Shown: in pieces, positions 24,760 through 33,700 of the stretch
Position numbering within the stretch: position 1 is the first letter of the stretch
Layout: each line of letters opens with the position of its first letter
Assembly: GCF_001429545.1 (NCBI RefSeq)
Contig: NZ_LMSP01000044.1
Location: 232,136-296,135, forward strand
Source of the DNA: Paenibacillus sp. Soil787
Lineage (GTDB): Bacteria > Bacillota > Bacilli > Paenibacillales > NBRC-103111
Reading direction: 5' to 3'
DNA length: 64,000 nucleotides
Program-made: the position numbers and the translations under genes
The notes under the pieces: generated by a model
The model's database searches: none
Seen by the model: the letters and a program-made list of their open reading frames with translations, nothing else
What the model was told of the DNA's origin: nothing

Positions 24760-24799
24760 AAAAGGGCCTTTCTACTGAATCGTAGGAAGGCTCTTCTAT
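24758..24799 (+). terminator. Rho-independent terminator
   Basis: AGAAAAGGGCCTTTCTA, 8-nt loop, TAGGAAGGCTCTTCT then ATTT. Confidence 0.65.
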
Positions 24800-25014
24800 T
24801 TAAGTCCTCATTTATGGACATCAAACTGTTGATAACGATTATTATGGCAAGTTCTTCACAGAAGATCAAAAAATAAGTCTATTAAGTTTCCTTTAAAATG
24901 GGGATTTTTAATTATTCTAGGTAGTACCAATAAAATGGGTATTCGCCTAAATCACTAGAGACATAAGCGGAATAAAGTACGTGTAGAAGTTTAAGGCGAG
25001 AGCGAGGTATAGAA

Positions 25015-26430
25015 GTGCAAATTCATGTGGTGCAAAGAGGAGAGAATCTATGGCTGATTTCAGGTCGTTATGGCGTGAATGCCAATCGGATTATCGCTGT
25101 CAATGAACTCCGAGAACCCAATCGTTTAGTCATCGGTCAGGCAATAGTCATTCCACCGCCTTATCCTGAATATGTGGTCCGATTAGGAGACACACTTGGG
25201 ACGATTGCCGGCCGTTTCGGCATTTCCGTAGAATCTATCGCTAGAGCAAATTCAATCACCGATACAACGCAGATTAGGCCTGGACAAGTATTAATTGTTC
25301 CGATTTTGTTCCATACCGTACGGCAGGGTGAGTCACTTTGGGCGATTGCCCACCGTTATGGCGTTACAGTGCAGGCGATCGCACAAGCTAATGGAATTAC
25401 AAATCCTGCACTTATTTCCCTGGGTCAAAACCTGAAAATCCCCGAAAAGATGAGGCAGATTATCGATGTCAATGCTTATACCAACGTATTCGGCAAGGTG
25501 GCTGCTGGGCAAGTTCGGAAGGATGGGATGCATCTAACGTACTTATGTCCTTTTGGTTATCGCATGAAGGACGATGGTACCCTTGAGCCCGTTGATGATC
25601 AGCAACTTATTGCAGCTGCATATGAAAAACATGTCATACCGGTCATGTCGATCACTAATTTCTCCGCTACGGAAGCCGGAACGAAGCTGGCACACACCAT
25701 TTTATCCAGTCTCGAATTGCAAAATAAGCTAGTGACCAACATCTTAACGATCATGGAAAACAAAGGCTACCGTGGATTAAATGTTGATTTTGAGAATGTA
25801 TCTCCAAGCGATCGTGAGTCTTATAATCAATTTCTTCGACTAGCTGTCCGCAGGCTGCATGAGAAAGGTTTTTTTGTATCATCAGCCCTTGCCCCCAAAA
25901 CCAGTTCAGAGCAAAAGGGTTTGCTCTACGAAGCTCACGATTATGCTGCCCATGGAGACATTGTCGACTTTGTTGTACTCATGACATATGAGTGGGGGTA
26001 CAGATTCGGTCCTCCTCAGTCCATATCCCCAATCAACGAAATAAGACGCGTTCTTGACTATGCGGTCACTGTTATTCCTAGAAATAAAATATTTATGGGC
26101 TTTCAGTTATACGCACGTGATTGGCTCCTTCCTCATGTAAAAGGACAACAGGCAGAGACATTTGATATGCAAGAAGCTGTTCGCCGAGCCATTCAACATG
26201 GTGCGGAGATCAAGTACGATCAGCTGTCCCAAACGCCATACTATCGCTATGTAGATGAAAAACAACATACACATGAAGTTTGGTTCGAAGATGCAAGAAG
26301 TGCCCAGGCCAAATTCGATCTGGTAAAAGAATATAACTTGAGAGGGGTCAGTTATTGGGTACTTGGTTATCCGTTTCCGCAAAATTGGGTTTTGCTCGAG
26401 GATAATTTTCAAATCCGAAAACTCATTTGA
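25015..26430 (+). CDS. Spore cortex-lytic type glycosidase: three LysM domains + GH18 (SleL/YaaH-like)
   Basis: 471 residues from a GTG with GAGGT upstream and no signal peptide, as in SleL/YaaH. Three LysM repeats: IHVVQRGENLWLISGRYGVN (1-46), YVVRLGDTLGTIAGRFGISV (~50-95), HTVRQGESLWAIAHRYGVTV (~100-145). The GH18 barrel follows, with the catalytic strand YRGLNVDFENV (Glu as acid; the DxxDxDxE motif is reduced to N-V-D-F-E as in spore enzymes), VVLMTYEWGYRFGPPQ and GVSYWVLGYPFPQNW. Such enzymes cut cortex peptidoglycan as N-acetylglucosaminidases during germination. It is isolated, so sporulation-specific control is inferred. Confidence 0.9.
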   Translation: MQIHVVQRGENLWLISGRYGVNANRIIAVNELREPNRLVIGQAIVIPPPYPEYVVRLGDTLGTIAGRFGISVESIARANSITDTTQIRPGQVLIVPILFHTVRQGESLWAIAHRYGVTVQAIAQANGITNPALISLGQNLKIPEKMRQIIDVNAYTNVFGKVAAGQVRKDGMHLTYLCPFGYRMKDDGTLEPVDDQQLIAAAYEKHVIPVMSITNFSATEAGTKLAHTILSSLELQNKLVTNILTIMENKGYRGLNVDFENVSPSDRESYNQFLRLAVRRLHEKGFFVSSALAPKTSSEQKGLLYEAHDYAAHGDIVDFVVLMTYEWGYRFGPPQSISPINEIRRVLDYAVTVIPRNKIFMGFQLYARDWLLPHVKGQQAETFDMQEAVRRAIQHGAEIKYDQLSQTPYYRYVDEKQHTHEVWFEDARSAQAKFDLVKEYNLRGVSYWVLGYPFPQNWVLLEDNFQIRKLI

Positions 26431-26487
26431 CAGACAGATACGAAAATAATCCTTATGCATATAAAATGTGAATGGTTGTTTTAGATT

Positions 26488-26518
26488 CAAGATGTGCACC
26501 TAAAGGGCGCACATCTTA
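26488..26518. terminator. Hairpin between convergent genes
   Basis: AAGATGTGC, loop, GCGCACATCTT. It sits between the GH18 gene and the leftward TetR gene. The flanks are A/T-rich but without a long T run. Confidence 0.45.
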
Positions 26519-26581
26519 ACTTAAAATACCACAATAACTCCTTGTACAGATGCTTGTCATTTCCATTTTAAGGAAAAACCT

Positions 26582-27196
26582 TTAGAGATAAAGGCCTGTA
26601 GTATAAAGAGAAGTAATTGTTGTAGCAATCTCTTCAACATTATGATGATGTTCGTTTCGAACAATTTCCCAAAGATACATTTCATTTGCGAAAAACCAAC
26701 CTCGTGCAACAATCTCATGGTTTAATTCAGCCCTGGCTAGCCCATTTTGCTGTGAATAGGCAATGTCCTTGGATATTCGTTGAATAAACTTTTCACGAAT
26801 GGCTTTCCACTTATCCGAAATAATAGAGGATACTCCAATGGCCTGCTCGAAGATTTGCATCATATTCCGTTCTGCCTCTGCCATCTTTAAAAAAGCATAG
26901 GTTTGTTTTTTTATGATTTGCTCTGCTTCGTCTCTCGATTTTGGGAAGAAGGAGATCTCGGCAATTTCATAAAATTGCGCCATGACATTCTCCATTAATA
27001 CGCCTAAAAGATCCTCTTTTCCTTCAAAATGAACATAGGCCGTTCCGTACCCGATGTTTGCTTTTTTGATCATTTGAGAAATCGTCGCTTTTTGAAAACC
27101 TTCTTCTAGAAATACTTCCTTTGCAGCTTCCAACAATTTTTGACGTGTAACTGCGGAGCGTAAATGCCGTTTATCCCCAATTTTATCATTTCTCAT
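26582..27196 (-). CDS. TetR-family repressor, divergent from the kynurenine operon
   Basis: 204 residues. The N-terminal HTH reads TRQKLLEAAKEVFLEEGFQK then ATISQMIKKANIGYGTAYVH and FEGKEDLLGVLMENVM, typical TetR. The C-terminal ligand domain is helical (MAEAERNMMQIFEQAIGVSS). GGGGAGG lies before the ATG. It is divergent from kynU with a palindrome on the kyn promoter, so it probably represses kynUAB and responds to tryptophan, kynurenine or an acyl/aromatic ligand. This is an inference from position. Confidence 0.87.
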   Translation of the reverse strand: MRNDKIGDKRHLRSAVTRQKLLEAAKEVFLEEGFQKATISQMIKKANIGYGTAYVHFEGKEDLLGVLMENVMAQFYEIAEISFFPKSRDEAEQIIKKQTYAFLKMAEAERNMMQIFEQAIGVSSIISDKWKAIREKFIQRISKDIAYSQQNGLARAELNHEIVARGWFFANEMYLWEIVRNEHHHNVEEIATTITSLYTTGLYL

Positions 27197-27291
27197 TCCA
27201 AATCCTCCCCTATTAATAATTATCTTCTAGGATATAAGGATTTCTCTGAAAAGGAAAGATTTGTTTAGATAGAATCGTCTGGATAATAATA

Positions 27292-27321
27292 TTGACATGA
27301 TGTCATATTCATTGTTATGAT
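27292..27321 (+). promoter_or_regulatory. kynU promoter with overlapping palindromic operator
   Basis: TTGACA (27292-27297), 18 bp, TATGAT (27316-27321). The perfect dyad TGACAT-G-ATGTCA (27293-27305) overlaps the -35, and another ATGATGTC half-site overlaps the -10 (27317-27324). It is suitable for repression by the divergent TetR protein. Confidence 0.7.
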
Positions 27322-27363
27322 GTCTCTAGAAAAAGCAGTTTTTAATAAAAAGGAGATGATAAA

Positions 27364-28650
27364 GTGCTTTCGAATTTGTTCCAACCTACATTAGATTACG
27401 CCAAACAATTGGACGAAGAGGATAAACTTTCATGTTTCCGGGAAGAATTTTATTTTCAGCCTGATTCCATCTATATGGATGGGAATTCATTGGGGCTGCT
27501 TTCGAGAAGAGCTGAACGTACACTCTTGGAATCTTTGGCCGATTGGAAAGAACATGGCATCGATGGATGGACGCATGGGAATTATCCATGGTTTACCTTA
27601 TCCGAGAAATTAGGCGAGATGAGCGCACCGTTAGTAGGAGCATCTCCTGACGAAGTTATTGTAACCGGTTCCACAACCGTAAATTTGCATCAGCTTGTAG
27701 CTACTTTTTATAAGCCTCAAGGGACACGTACCAAAATTTTGGCAGATGAACTAACGTTTCCATCTGATATTTATGCGCTTCAAAGCCAACTTCGCAATCA
27801 TGGATACGATCCAGATACCCATCTCATCCGTGTGAAAAGCCGGGATGGCCGATTTTTAGAAGAAGATGATATTGTCGAGGCTATGACGGATGACGTTGCT
27901 TTAATCATCTTGCCTACTGTTCTGTATCGCAGCGGTCAAATATTGGACATGAAGCGCTTAACGGCAGAAGCTCATAGAAGAGGCATTTTAATCGGATTCG
28001 ACGGTTGCCATTCGATCGGGGCGATCCCCCATTCGTTTAGCGAATGGGGTGTCGACTTTGCGTATTGGTGTAATTACAAACATTTAAACGGCGGACCTGG
28101 CTGTGTTGGCGGTTTGTATGTGAATCGTAAACATTTTGGAACGAAACCTGGATTGGCTGGGTGGTTCGGGTCCAGAAAAGATAAACAATTTGACATGGAA
28201 CATACGTTAACACCAGCTGAATCAGCGGGAGCCTATCAGATTGGAACGCCACACGTATTAAGCCTTGCACCTTTACTAGGTTCTTTAGAAATTTTTGCAG
28301 AAGCCGGTATTGAGAATATTCGCCAAAAGTCTCTTCAAATCAATCACTATTTAATAAACTTAATTGAGCATGAGTTAGCTGATTATGGGTTCACCATTGG
28401 AAGTCCCAGAGAAGACGTGTGCCGCGGAGCTCATGTGAGTCTTGAGCATAATGAAGCTGCTCGCATTTGCAAAGCATTGAAAAAAAGCGGCGTGATTCCG
28501 GATTTCCGAGCACCAAACATCATTCGTCTTGCTCCGGTAGCGCTGTATACTTCTTACGCAGAAGTTTGGGAAGTCATACAAATTCTCAAAAAAATCATGG
28601 CAGAAGAACAATACAAAATATTTCATAATGAACGTGAAGTCGTTGCCTAA
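27364..28650 (+). CDS. kynU: Kynureninase
   Basis: 428 residues from a GTG with AAGGAGATGAT upstream. It is a fold-type I PLP enzyme that cleaves L-kynurenine to anthranilate and alanine. Visible are [20 protein letters not shown] (substrate loop), [45 protein letters not shown] and the PLP lysine in [15 protein letters not shown] (K239), then [13 protein letters not shown]. First gene of kynU-kynA-kynB, the set needed to turn tryptophan into anthranilate. Confidence 0.96.
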   Translation: MLSNLFQPTLDYAKQLDEEDKLSCFREEFYFQPDSIYMDGNSLGLLSRRAERTLLESLADWKEHGIDGWTHGNYPWFTLSEKLGEMSAPLVGASPDEVIVTGSTTVNLHQLVATFYKPQGTRTKILADELTFPSDIYALQSQLRNHGYDPDTHLIRVKSRDGRFLEEDDIVEAMTDDVALIILPTVLYRSGQILDMKRLTAEAHRRGILIGFDGCHSIGAIPHSFSEWGVDFAYWCNYKHLNGGPGCVGGLYVNRKHFGTKPGLAGWFGSRKDKQFDMEHTLTPAESAGAYQIGTPHVLSLAPLLGSLEIFAEAGIENIRQKSLQINHYLINLIEHELADYGFTIGSPREDVCRGAHVSLEHNEAARICKALKKSGVIPDFRAPNIIRLAPVALYTSYAEVWEVIQILKKIMAEEQYKIFHNEREVVA

Positions 28651-28747
28651 ATGCCTTTTGGCAAAAGGGGGATGAAAGTTGATAAATAAAAATACGCAAT
28701 CGAATGGCAAACTGTTGGATTTCTCTTAGTGGGAGAGGGGTTACAGA

Positions 28748-29596
28748 ATGAATAACAATGAACAAAACATAAATATGGGTCTAGAAAAAGAAATTCAAAC
28801 AGATTTTAGCAAAGCCATGTCCTACGGAGATTATCTCCATTTGGATAAAATTTTATCTAGTCAACATAGATGTTCGGATCACCATGATGAAATGCTTTTT
28901 ATCATTATCCATCAGGCGAGCGAGTTGTGGATGAAGCTCATTTTACATGAGGTGAAAGCTGCTACCCAGTGTATACGCAATAACGATTTGGAACCATCAT
29001 TTAAAATGTTATCGCGCGTTTCGAGGATTCAGCAGCAATTGATTCAGTCTTGGAGCGTTCTCTCCACGTTGACGCCAGCTGAGTATATGGAGTTTAGGGA
29101 TAAATTGGGCCAATCATCCGGATTCCAGTCTTATCAGAACCGTTTAATTGAATTTGCGCTAGGAAACAAGAATGTCCATACGTTATCCGTTTTTCAACAT
29201 CAGATCGATCTATACGAGCAAATGCAGCAGTCTCTTCATGAGCCAAGTATTTATGACGCGGCAATCAATGCTCTTGCGGTGCGTGGATTACCTATTGATC
29301 AAGAGGCGCTTAACAGGGATTGGTCGCAAAATTATCAACCAAATGCCAGTGTAGAAGAGGCGTGGCTGACCGTTTACCGCAATGTCGATCAATATTGGGA
29401 TTTATATGAGTTGGCAGAGAAACTAGTGGACATCGGAAGTCAGCAGCAATTATGGCGTTTCAATCATATGACTACCGTGGAAAGAATTATTGGTCATAAA
29501 CAAGGTACAGGCGGCTCGTCAGGTGTTACTTATTTAAAAAGAGCGCTGGACCAACATTTCTTCCCGGAACTATGGAGTCTAAGAGCGAAGCTATGA
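28748..29596 (+). CDS. kynA: Tryptophan 2,3-dioxygenase
   Basis: 282 residues, the bacterial TDO length. It is a haem enzyme that opens the indole ring of L-tryptophan to N-formylkynurenine. Signature segments: [36 protein letters not shown] (with the distal-side His), [16 protein letters not shown], and the haem-ligand region [20 protein letters not shown] then [23 protein letters not shown] lies upstream of the ATG. Second gene of the kyn operon, 97 bp after kynU. Confidence 0.96.
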   Translation: MNNNEQNINMGLEKEIQTDFSKAMSYGDYLHLDKILSSQHRCSDHHDEMLFIIIHQASELWMKLILHEVKAATQCIRNNDLEPSFKMLSRVSRIQQQLIQSWSVLSTLTPAEYMEFRDKLGQSSGFQSYQNRLIEFALGNKNVHTLSVFQHQIDLYEQMQQSLHEPSIYDAAINALAVRGLPIDQEALNRDWSQNYQPNASVEEAWLTVYRNVDQYWDLYELAEKLVDIGSQQQLWRFNHMTTVERIIGHKQGTGGSSGVTYLKRALDQHFFPELWSLRAKL

Positions 29597-29626
29597 GAGG
29601 AAATCGAAGAAAGGGAGGCACAATGC

Positions 29627-30253
29627 TTGGGGACATGGATTGATATTTCACAACCGCTAGACGACAAGGTCGCAGTCTGGCCAGGAGACACACCCTTCTC
29701 ATACAAAGTGAATTGGAGTAAAGAAGAGAGCGGATCTGTCAATGTAGGTCAAATCAGCATGAGTATACACACCGGTACCCATATTGATGCACCTTTTCAT
29801 TTTGATAATGAGGGAAAAAGAGTAATTGAATTGGATCTCGATTTATATATTGGAAGTGCTCGTCTTGTCTACCTGCCAAACTATACATCCATCGGAGTGG
29901 GTGAAATATCCGGTATAGATTTAAAAGGGATTACCCGCTTGTTAATTCGTACAGATGCATGGAAGGATAGGCGTATGTTCCCACAAACAATTCCTCACCT
30001 CCAACCAGAATTAGCGGCTTATCTTTCAGAACATGATGTTCGTCTTATTGGTCTTGATTTACCGTCCGTAGATCCATTAGATAGTAAAGAACTATTAGCC
30101 CATCATGAGCTTGCCAGTCATGGCATTCATATCTTGGAAGGGCTTGTCTTAGACGATGTTGTACCAGGGGATTATGAATTGATAGCCCTCCCGCTCCCAT
30201 TAGTTGAAGCAGATGGAAGTCCGGTACGTGCCGTGTTGAAAAAAATAGTATAA
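29627..30253 (+). CDS. kynB: Kynurenine formamidase
   Basis: 208 residues. The cyclase-like fold is marked by the metal site SIHTGTHIDAPFHF (HxGTHxDxPxH) near residue 46, with WIDISQPLDDKVAVWPGD at the start and HHELASHGIHILEGLVLDDV near the end. It hydrolyses N-formylkynurenine to kynurenine and formate. The start is a TTG 8 nt after GGGAGG; a nearby ATG is out of frame and stops after six codons. Last gene of the operon, followed by a terminator. Confidence 0.95.
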   Translation: MGTWIDISQPLDDKVAVWPGDTPFSYKVNWSKEESGSVNVGQISMSIHTGTHIDAPFHFDNEGKRVIELDLDLYIGSARLVYLPNYTSIGVGEISGIDLKGITRLLIRTDAWKDRRMFPQTIPHLQPELAAYLSEHDVRLIGLDLPSVDPLDSKELLAHHELASHGIHILEGLVLDDVVPGDYELIALPLPLVEADGSPVRAVLKKIV

Positions 30254-30266
30254 ACGAATAAACTAT

Positions 30267-30308
30267 AGCCCGTTTAAAGCCATTTCAAAGGCTAAAACGG
30301 GCTTTCTC
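30267..30308 (+). terminator. Terminator of the kyn operon
   Basis: AGCCCGTTT, an inner stem AGCC/GGCT, AAACGGGCT then TTCT, 13 bp after kynB. Confidence 0.75.
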
Positions 30309-30410
30309 ACGTAATTTTCCAAACAATTATAATATCAGTAATAGTTGAAAATAAATCTATTAAATCGTATGCTTAGGATTAAAAAAATAGAGACTTTTGG
30401 AGTGATTTTA

Positions 30411-30866
30411 ATGGATATTAAAATAGATGATTTAACTGGACCCGAAGTGGTTGCATTAATCAGAGAACATCTTCAGCATATGGCATCTTTATCTCCGCCA
30501 GAAAGTACACATGCACTAAATTTGGATAAATTGAAACAACCGGGAATTACCTTCTGGAGTGGATGGGAACAAAATGAATTAGCTGGTTGTGGGGCTATCA
30601 AGGAACTTGATAGTCAACACGGAGAGATTAAATCAATGCGAACTTCTTCATCACATCTAAGAAAAGGTGTTGCAAGGCAAATCCTTGAACACATCATTGA
30701 AGAAGCCAAGCGACGCGGCTATCAACGGGTAAGCTTGGAAACGGGGTCAATGGAAGCTTTCGATCCGGCTAGACGAATGTATGAAAGTTTTGGGTTTCAA
30801 TATTGCAAGCCGTTTGCGGATTACGTAGAGGATCCTAATAGTGTATTTATGACAAAGGAATTATGA
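30411..30866 (+). CDS. GNAT family N-acetyltransferase
   Basis: 151 residues from the ATG at 30411 (GGAG about 9 nt upstream); a longer frame to 30345 crosses the promoter region. The layout is that of the YhhY/PhnO-like group: LAGCGAIKELDSQHGEIKSM, RTSSSHLRKGVARQILEHII (motif A, RKGVAxxIL), GYQRVSLETGSMEAFDPARR, MYESFGFQYCKPFADY (motif B). It transfers acetyl from acetyl-CoA to an amine; the substrate is unknown. Confidence 0.85.
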   Translation: MDIKIDDLTGPEVVALIREHLQHMASLSPPESTHALNLDKLKQPGITFWSGWEQNELAGCGAIKELDSQHGEIKSMRTSSSHLRKGVARQILEHIIEEAKRRGYQRVSLETGSMEAFDPARRMYESFGFQYCKPFADYVEDPNSVFMTKEL

Positions 30867-30918
30867 GTTTAATTAGATGACAATTCCAAGACAATATTCG
30901 AACCTTAAGGATGAAACA

Positions 30919-31425
30919 ATGGATAATCGAATAACAATTCAGGCTTTAAAATATGGAAATTTACTACATTATGAGTGGAACACAACTTTATTAGAAAAGA
31001 CGGATTCACACATTGTTGTCCTAGGCGAGTACGGAAGAAAATTAAATCATTACACAAAACAAAAGGTATTTATCATTGAGACTTGGACGATTGAATATTT
31101 CCCATTTGACTCATGGTTTACTGTTAGTGCGGATGTAGTAGGAGGTAAAATTCACCAATTTTATTGCAATATAAACCAACCTGCGAAGATCGAAGGTAAC
31201 ACGGTTTCTTTTGTAGATTTAGACCTGGATTATGTGCAAAGAAACGGTGAATGGAAGGTTGTTGATGAAGATGAGTTTGAGAGTAATGCAATTAAATTTG
31301 CGTATCCAGAAGCTCTAATTCATAAAGCTAGTCAAGAGTTACAGAGCTTAAAGGAACTTGTTAGAAATAAAACATTTCCTTTTGATGGATCGCTCGATAA
31401 GTTTATTGACTGTATTCCAAGATAA
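30919..31425 (+). CDS. DUF402 domain protein (nucleoside tri-/diphosphatase-like fold)
   Basis: 168 residues from the ATG at 30919 (AAGGATG upstream); an earlier ATG at 30877 lies in the tail of the preceding unit. The DUF402 core appears as IIETWTIEYFPFDSWFTV, GGKIHQFYCNINQPAKIEG and the acidic stretch VDLDLDYVQRNGEWKVVDED, which in characterised relatives (Ntdp, FAU-1 type) binds metal for nucleotide hydrolysis. It lies 52 bp after the GNAT gene, same strand. The precise substrate is unknown. Confidence 0.8.
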   Translation: MDNRITIQALKYGNLLHYEWNTTLLEKTDSHIVVLGEYGRKLNHYTKQKVFIIETWTIEYFPFDSWFTVSADVVGGKIHQFYCNINQPAKIEGNTVSFVDLDLDYVQRNGEWKVVDEDEFESNAIKFAYPEALIHKASQELQSLKELVRNKTFPFDGSLDKFIDCIPR

Positions 31426-31571
31426 ATTATTGAGGTTACACGATAACATTTTATGGTAAAATGATTACTGGTGACTAATGGAATTTAAAAGTTGCTGCTG
31501 TCTCACCTTTGTTGATAACAACTACTGTTCATTCAAATTATTAATTTAATTAGGAAAGAGGAGTGTAGGGA

Positions 31572-31994
31572 ATGACTCAACAGGAAGATATTATTAGAAC
31601 AGTTAATCAATTATTTATTTTTACAGATGAACGGAACTGGGAAGAAGTCAAGAAGTGTCTGGCAGTAGAAGTTTTGTTTGATATGAGTTCCATGGGAGCA
31701 GGGCCACCAGCCATTATCAGTGCTCAACAAATTGTTGATAGTTGGGATGAAGGTTTGAAAAAACTGCAAGCCATCCATCATCAGGTGGGTAACTACATTG
31801 TGGACGTGTCAGGAAATGAAGCAGATCTCTTCTGCTATGGGATAGCAAGTCACTATTTACCTAATCCGACAGGCCAAAATGTGAGGATATTTGTTGGGAC
31901 ATACAATTTTCATTTGACACAAAATGAAGACGTATGGAAGATTGATAAATTCCAGTTTAACTTAAAATACATAGACGGAAACAAAGATTTATAA
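31572..31994 (+). CDS. SnoaL/NTF2-like family protein
   Basis: 140 residues with GGAAAGAGGAGTG upstream of the ATG. The SnoaL-like cone fold is suggested by IIRTVNQLFIFTDERNWEEV, VLFDMSSMGAGPPAIIS, AIHHQVGNYIVDVSGNEADL, FCYGIASHYLP and a final strand VWKIDKFQFNLKYI. Family members are hydrolases/isomerases or ligand carriers; no catalytic set can be named here. A terminator follows. Confidence 0.75.
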   Translation: MTQQEDIIRTVNQLFIFTDERNWEEVKKCLAVEVLFDMSSMGAGPPAIISAQQIVDSWDEGLKKLQAIHHQVGNYIVDVSGNEADLFCYGIASHYLPNPTGQNVRIFVGTYNFHLTQNEDVWKIDKFQFNLKYIDGNKDL

Positions 31995-32027
31995 TTAGAT
32001 TTAACGATTTTCTTGTAAGAAACAATT

Positions 32028-32056
32028 AACCATCGTATCTTTGATGCGATGGTTTT
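32028..32056 (+). terminator. Rho-independent terminator
   Basis: AACCATCGTATC, TTT, GATGCGATGGTT then TTGTG, after the SnoaL-like gene. Confidence 0.65.
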
Positions 32057-32090
32057 GTGTCTAACAGAAGAAGCGAAAGGGTGGAAAATA

Positions 32091-32701
32091 TGCCATTTTT
32101 ATCATTAACGAGTTGGAGCTTACATCGGAATCTGGGGCCCTTGCGGTGGACCCGCTGGGATGATAACACGCGTACGCAAATAACAGCTACCCAAGACCAA
32201 CCTGAACTCATCTCTTTGCTTGAATTACCTGCTGTTCTTGCGAAGAAAGGTTTTAAATCGCTAGAAGTGTGTCATTTTCATTTACCGGATACAAGGGAAG
32301 CATATTTGCAAAGATTGAAACAAGCATTCACGGAAGCAGATCTCCAGTTTTATACGCTGCTAATTGAATAAAACTTTCACTCACTAACATCAATCGCGGA
32401 TAATTGCCTTGCTTTATTGGAAGGATGCGGGGAGCTTCTTGGGCTAACCTCGGATTTTGGCAATTTTAAAGGAACCGAGAAATATGGTGAACTTGCCAAA
32501 ACGGTTCCACACAGTGAGTCGATTCATGCCAAAGCACAAACGAATGCGGATGGATATCCAGATGAAGCTGAGTTTATTCGTTGTATGGAAGTTGCCAAGC
32601 AAGCAGAATATGAAGGTCCTATAACTCTTGTTTATGATGGACCTGGCGATATGTGGGAAGGTATTGAGCGTGTAAGGAAGCTTGCTGCACCTTATATGTA
32701 G
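32091..32701 (+). pseudogene. Sugar phosphate isomerase/epimerase, internally deleted
   Basis: The front part (MPFLSLTSWSLHRNLGPLRW, ELPAVLAKKGFKSLEVCHFH, ADLQFYTLLIE) is the first third of an AP-endonuclease-2/TIM-barrel sugar isomerase. It stops at TAA (32369), and the same frame resumes as LTSIADNCLALLEGCGELLG, LTSDFGNFKGTEKYGELAKT, SIHAKAQTNADGYPDEAEFI, ITLVYDGPGDMWEGIERVRK, the last third. About 100 central residues with metal ligands are missing, so the product cannot be active. A deletion, not a frameshift, explains it because both parts share a frame. Confidence 0.8.
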
Positions 32702-32771
32702 TTGCCGTAAAATGGGAGTTAAGGAAGAAGATCATGATCTATTCAAAAACTAACCTAAGGGGATGGTTTGT

Positions 32772-33611
32772 TTGATAAGACTTTTAAAGTATGATGATCT
32801 TACAGTATTTAAGAAAGATATTATCTCATACTTAGTACAAAATGAAGCAGAAAACAATTTAGTATTAGGTGTTTTACAATCTTTGAGTGAAAAAGATGAA
32901 ATTCCTTTTTTTATGGCTACAGTACTAAAAGATAACGAGTTAGGGTTGGTTTTACTACAAACAAAACCTAATCAAATTATTTTGTCAAAACCTGTTTCTT
33001 TTACATCAAAGGAAATTCAGGTTATAGGAGAAAAGTTGATTAACGCAATTCAAGTTATACCTGGCTTTATAGGTGAAAAGAAATTAACGATTGAACTAGC
33101 TGCGTATATTTCGAACGTTAAAGGGATTCAAGCAAATGTCCTAATGGAGCAAATAATTTATAAACTAGAAAAAATTAAGAAAGAACCACATACAAATGGA
33201 AAAATTCGGAGTGTTATAGAAAATGATCATCATATAATTAAAGAGTGGCTGTATCAGTTTTGCAATGAAACGAACCAACCAATAAGTTTAGAAGAAGCAG
33301 ATAAAAGAGCTGCAAGAATGATTGATAAAGGAAATTTAGTTGCATGGGAAGTGAACGGAGAGTTGGTTTCCATGGCTGCTTCTATACGTCCAACCCCAAA
33401 TAATATAACAATCAGCTATGTTTACACGCCAATTAGTGAAAGAAAAATGGGATATGCTTCGGATTGTGTCTCAGCTTTCACTCAAATTTTGTTAGATCGC
33501 GGTTATAAAACAACAAGTTTATACACGAATCTCAATAATCCTACTTCTAATAAAATTTATATTCAAATTGGATATGAACCGATAATGGATTCAATCGTTA
33601 TTCAATTTTAA
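32772..33611 (+). CDS. GNAT family N-acetyltransferase (two-domain)
   Basis: 279 residues. The best start is the TTG at 32772, 9 nt after AAGGGG; the ATG at 32763 abuts that site. The N-terminal half (LIRLLKYDDLTVFKKDIISY, IPGFIGEKKLTIELAAYIS) is a GNAT-like domain without a clear CoA loop. The C-terminal half is an FR47/GNAT domain: MIDKGNLVAWEVNGELVSMA, ISYVYTPISERKMGYASDCV (motif A, RKMGYAS), SLYTNLNNPTSNKIYIQIGY. The acceptor is unknown. Confidence 0.82.
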   Translation: MIRLLKYDDLTVFKKDIISYLVQNEAENNLVLGVLQSLSEKDEIPFFMATVLKDNELGLVLLQTKPNQIILSKPVSFTSKEIQVIGEKLINAIQVIPGFIGEKKLTIELAAYISNVKGIQANVLMEQIIYKLEKIKKEPHTNGKIRSVIENDHHIIKEWLYQFCNETNQPISLEEADKRAARMIDKGNLVAWEVNGELVSMAASIRPTPNNITISYVYTPISERKMGYASDCVSAFTQILLDRGYKTTSLYTNLNNPTSNKIYIQIGYEPIMDSIVIQF

Positions 33612-33637
33612 TAATCGACATATACAAGGAGGAGCCT

Positions 33638-33700
33638 ATGGAGGATTTCAATCAAACGGGATGGTGGCCTTGGTATCCGCAACTGGGGGAATCAAAATAA
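33638..33700 (+). CDS. 20-residue leader-like ORF coupled to the NAT gene
   Basis: Read directly: ATG at 33638 with AAGGAGG 5 nt upstream, encoding MEDFNQTGWWPWYPQLGESK and ending in TAA whose last A is the first base of the next ATG (TAATG). The strong ribosome binding site belongs to this mini-ORF. The NAT gene has its own weaker GGGGGA site within it, so NAT translation is probably coupled. Three tryptophans in four residues (WWPW) are unusual. Confidence 0.5.
   Translation: MEDFNQTGWWPWYPQLGESK

Noticed and set aside
28651-28747. Leader peptide or attenuator between kynU and kynA
   Set aside because: No Trp-rich short ORF and no alternative hairpins could be seen.
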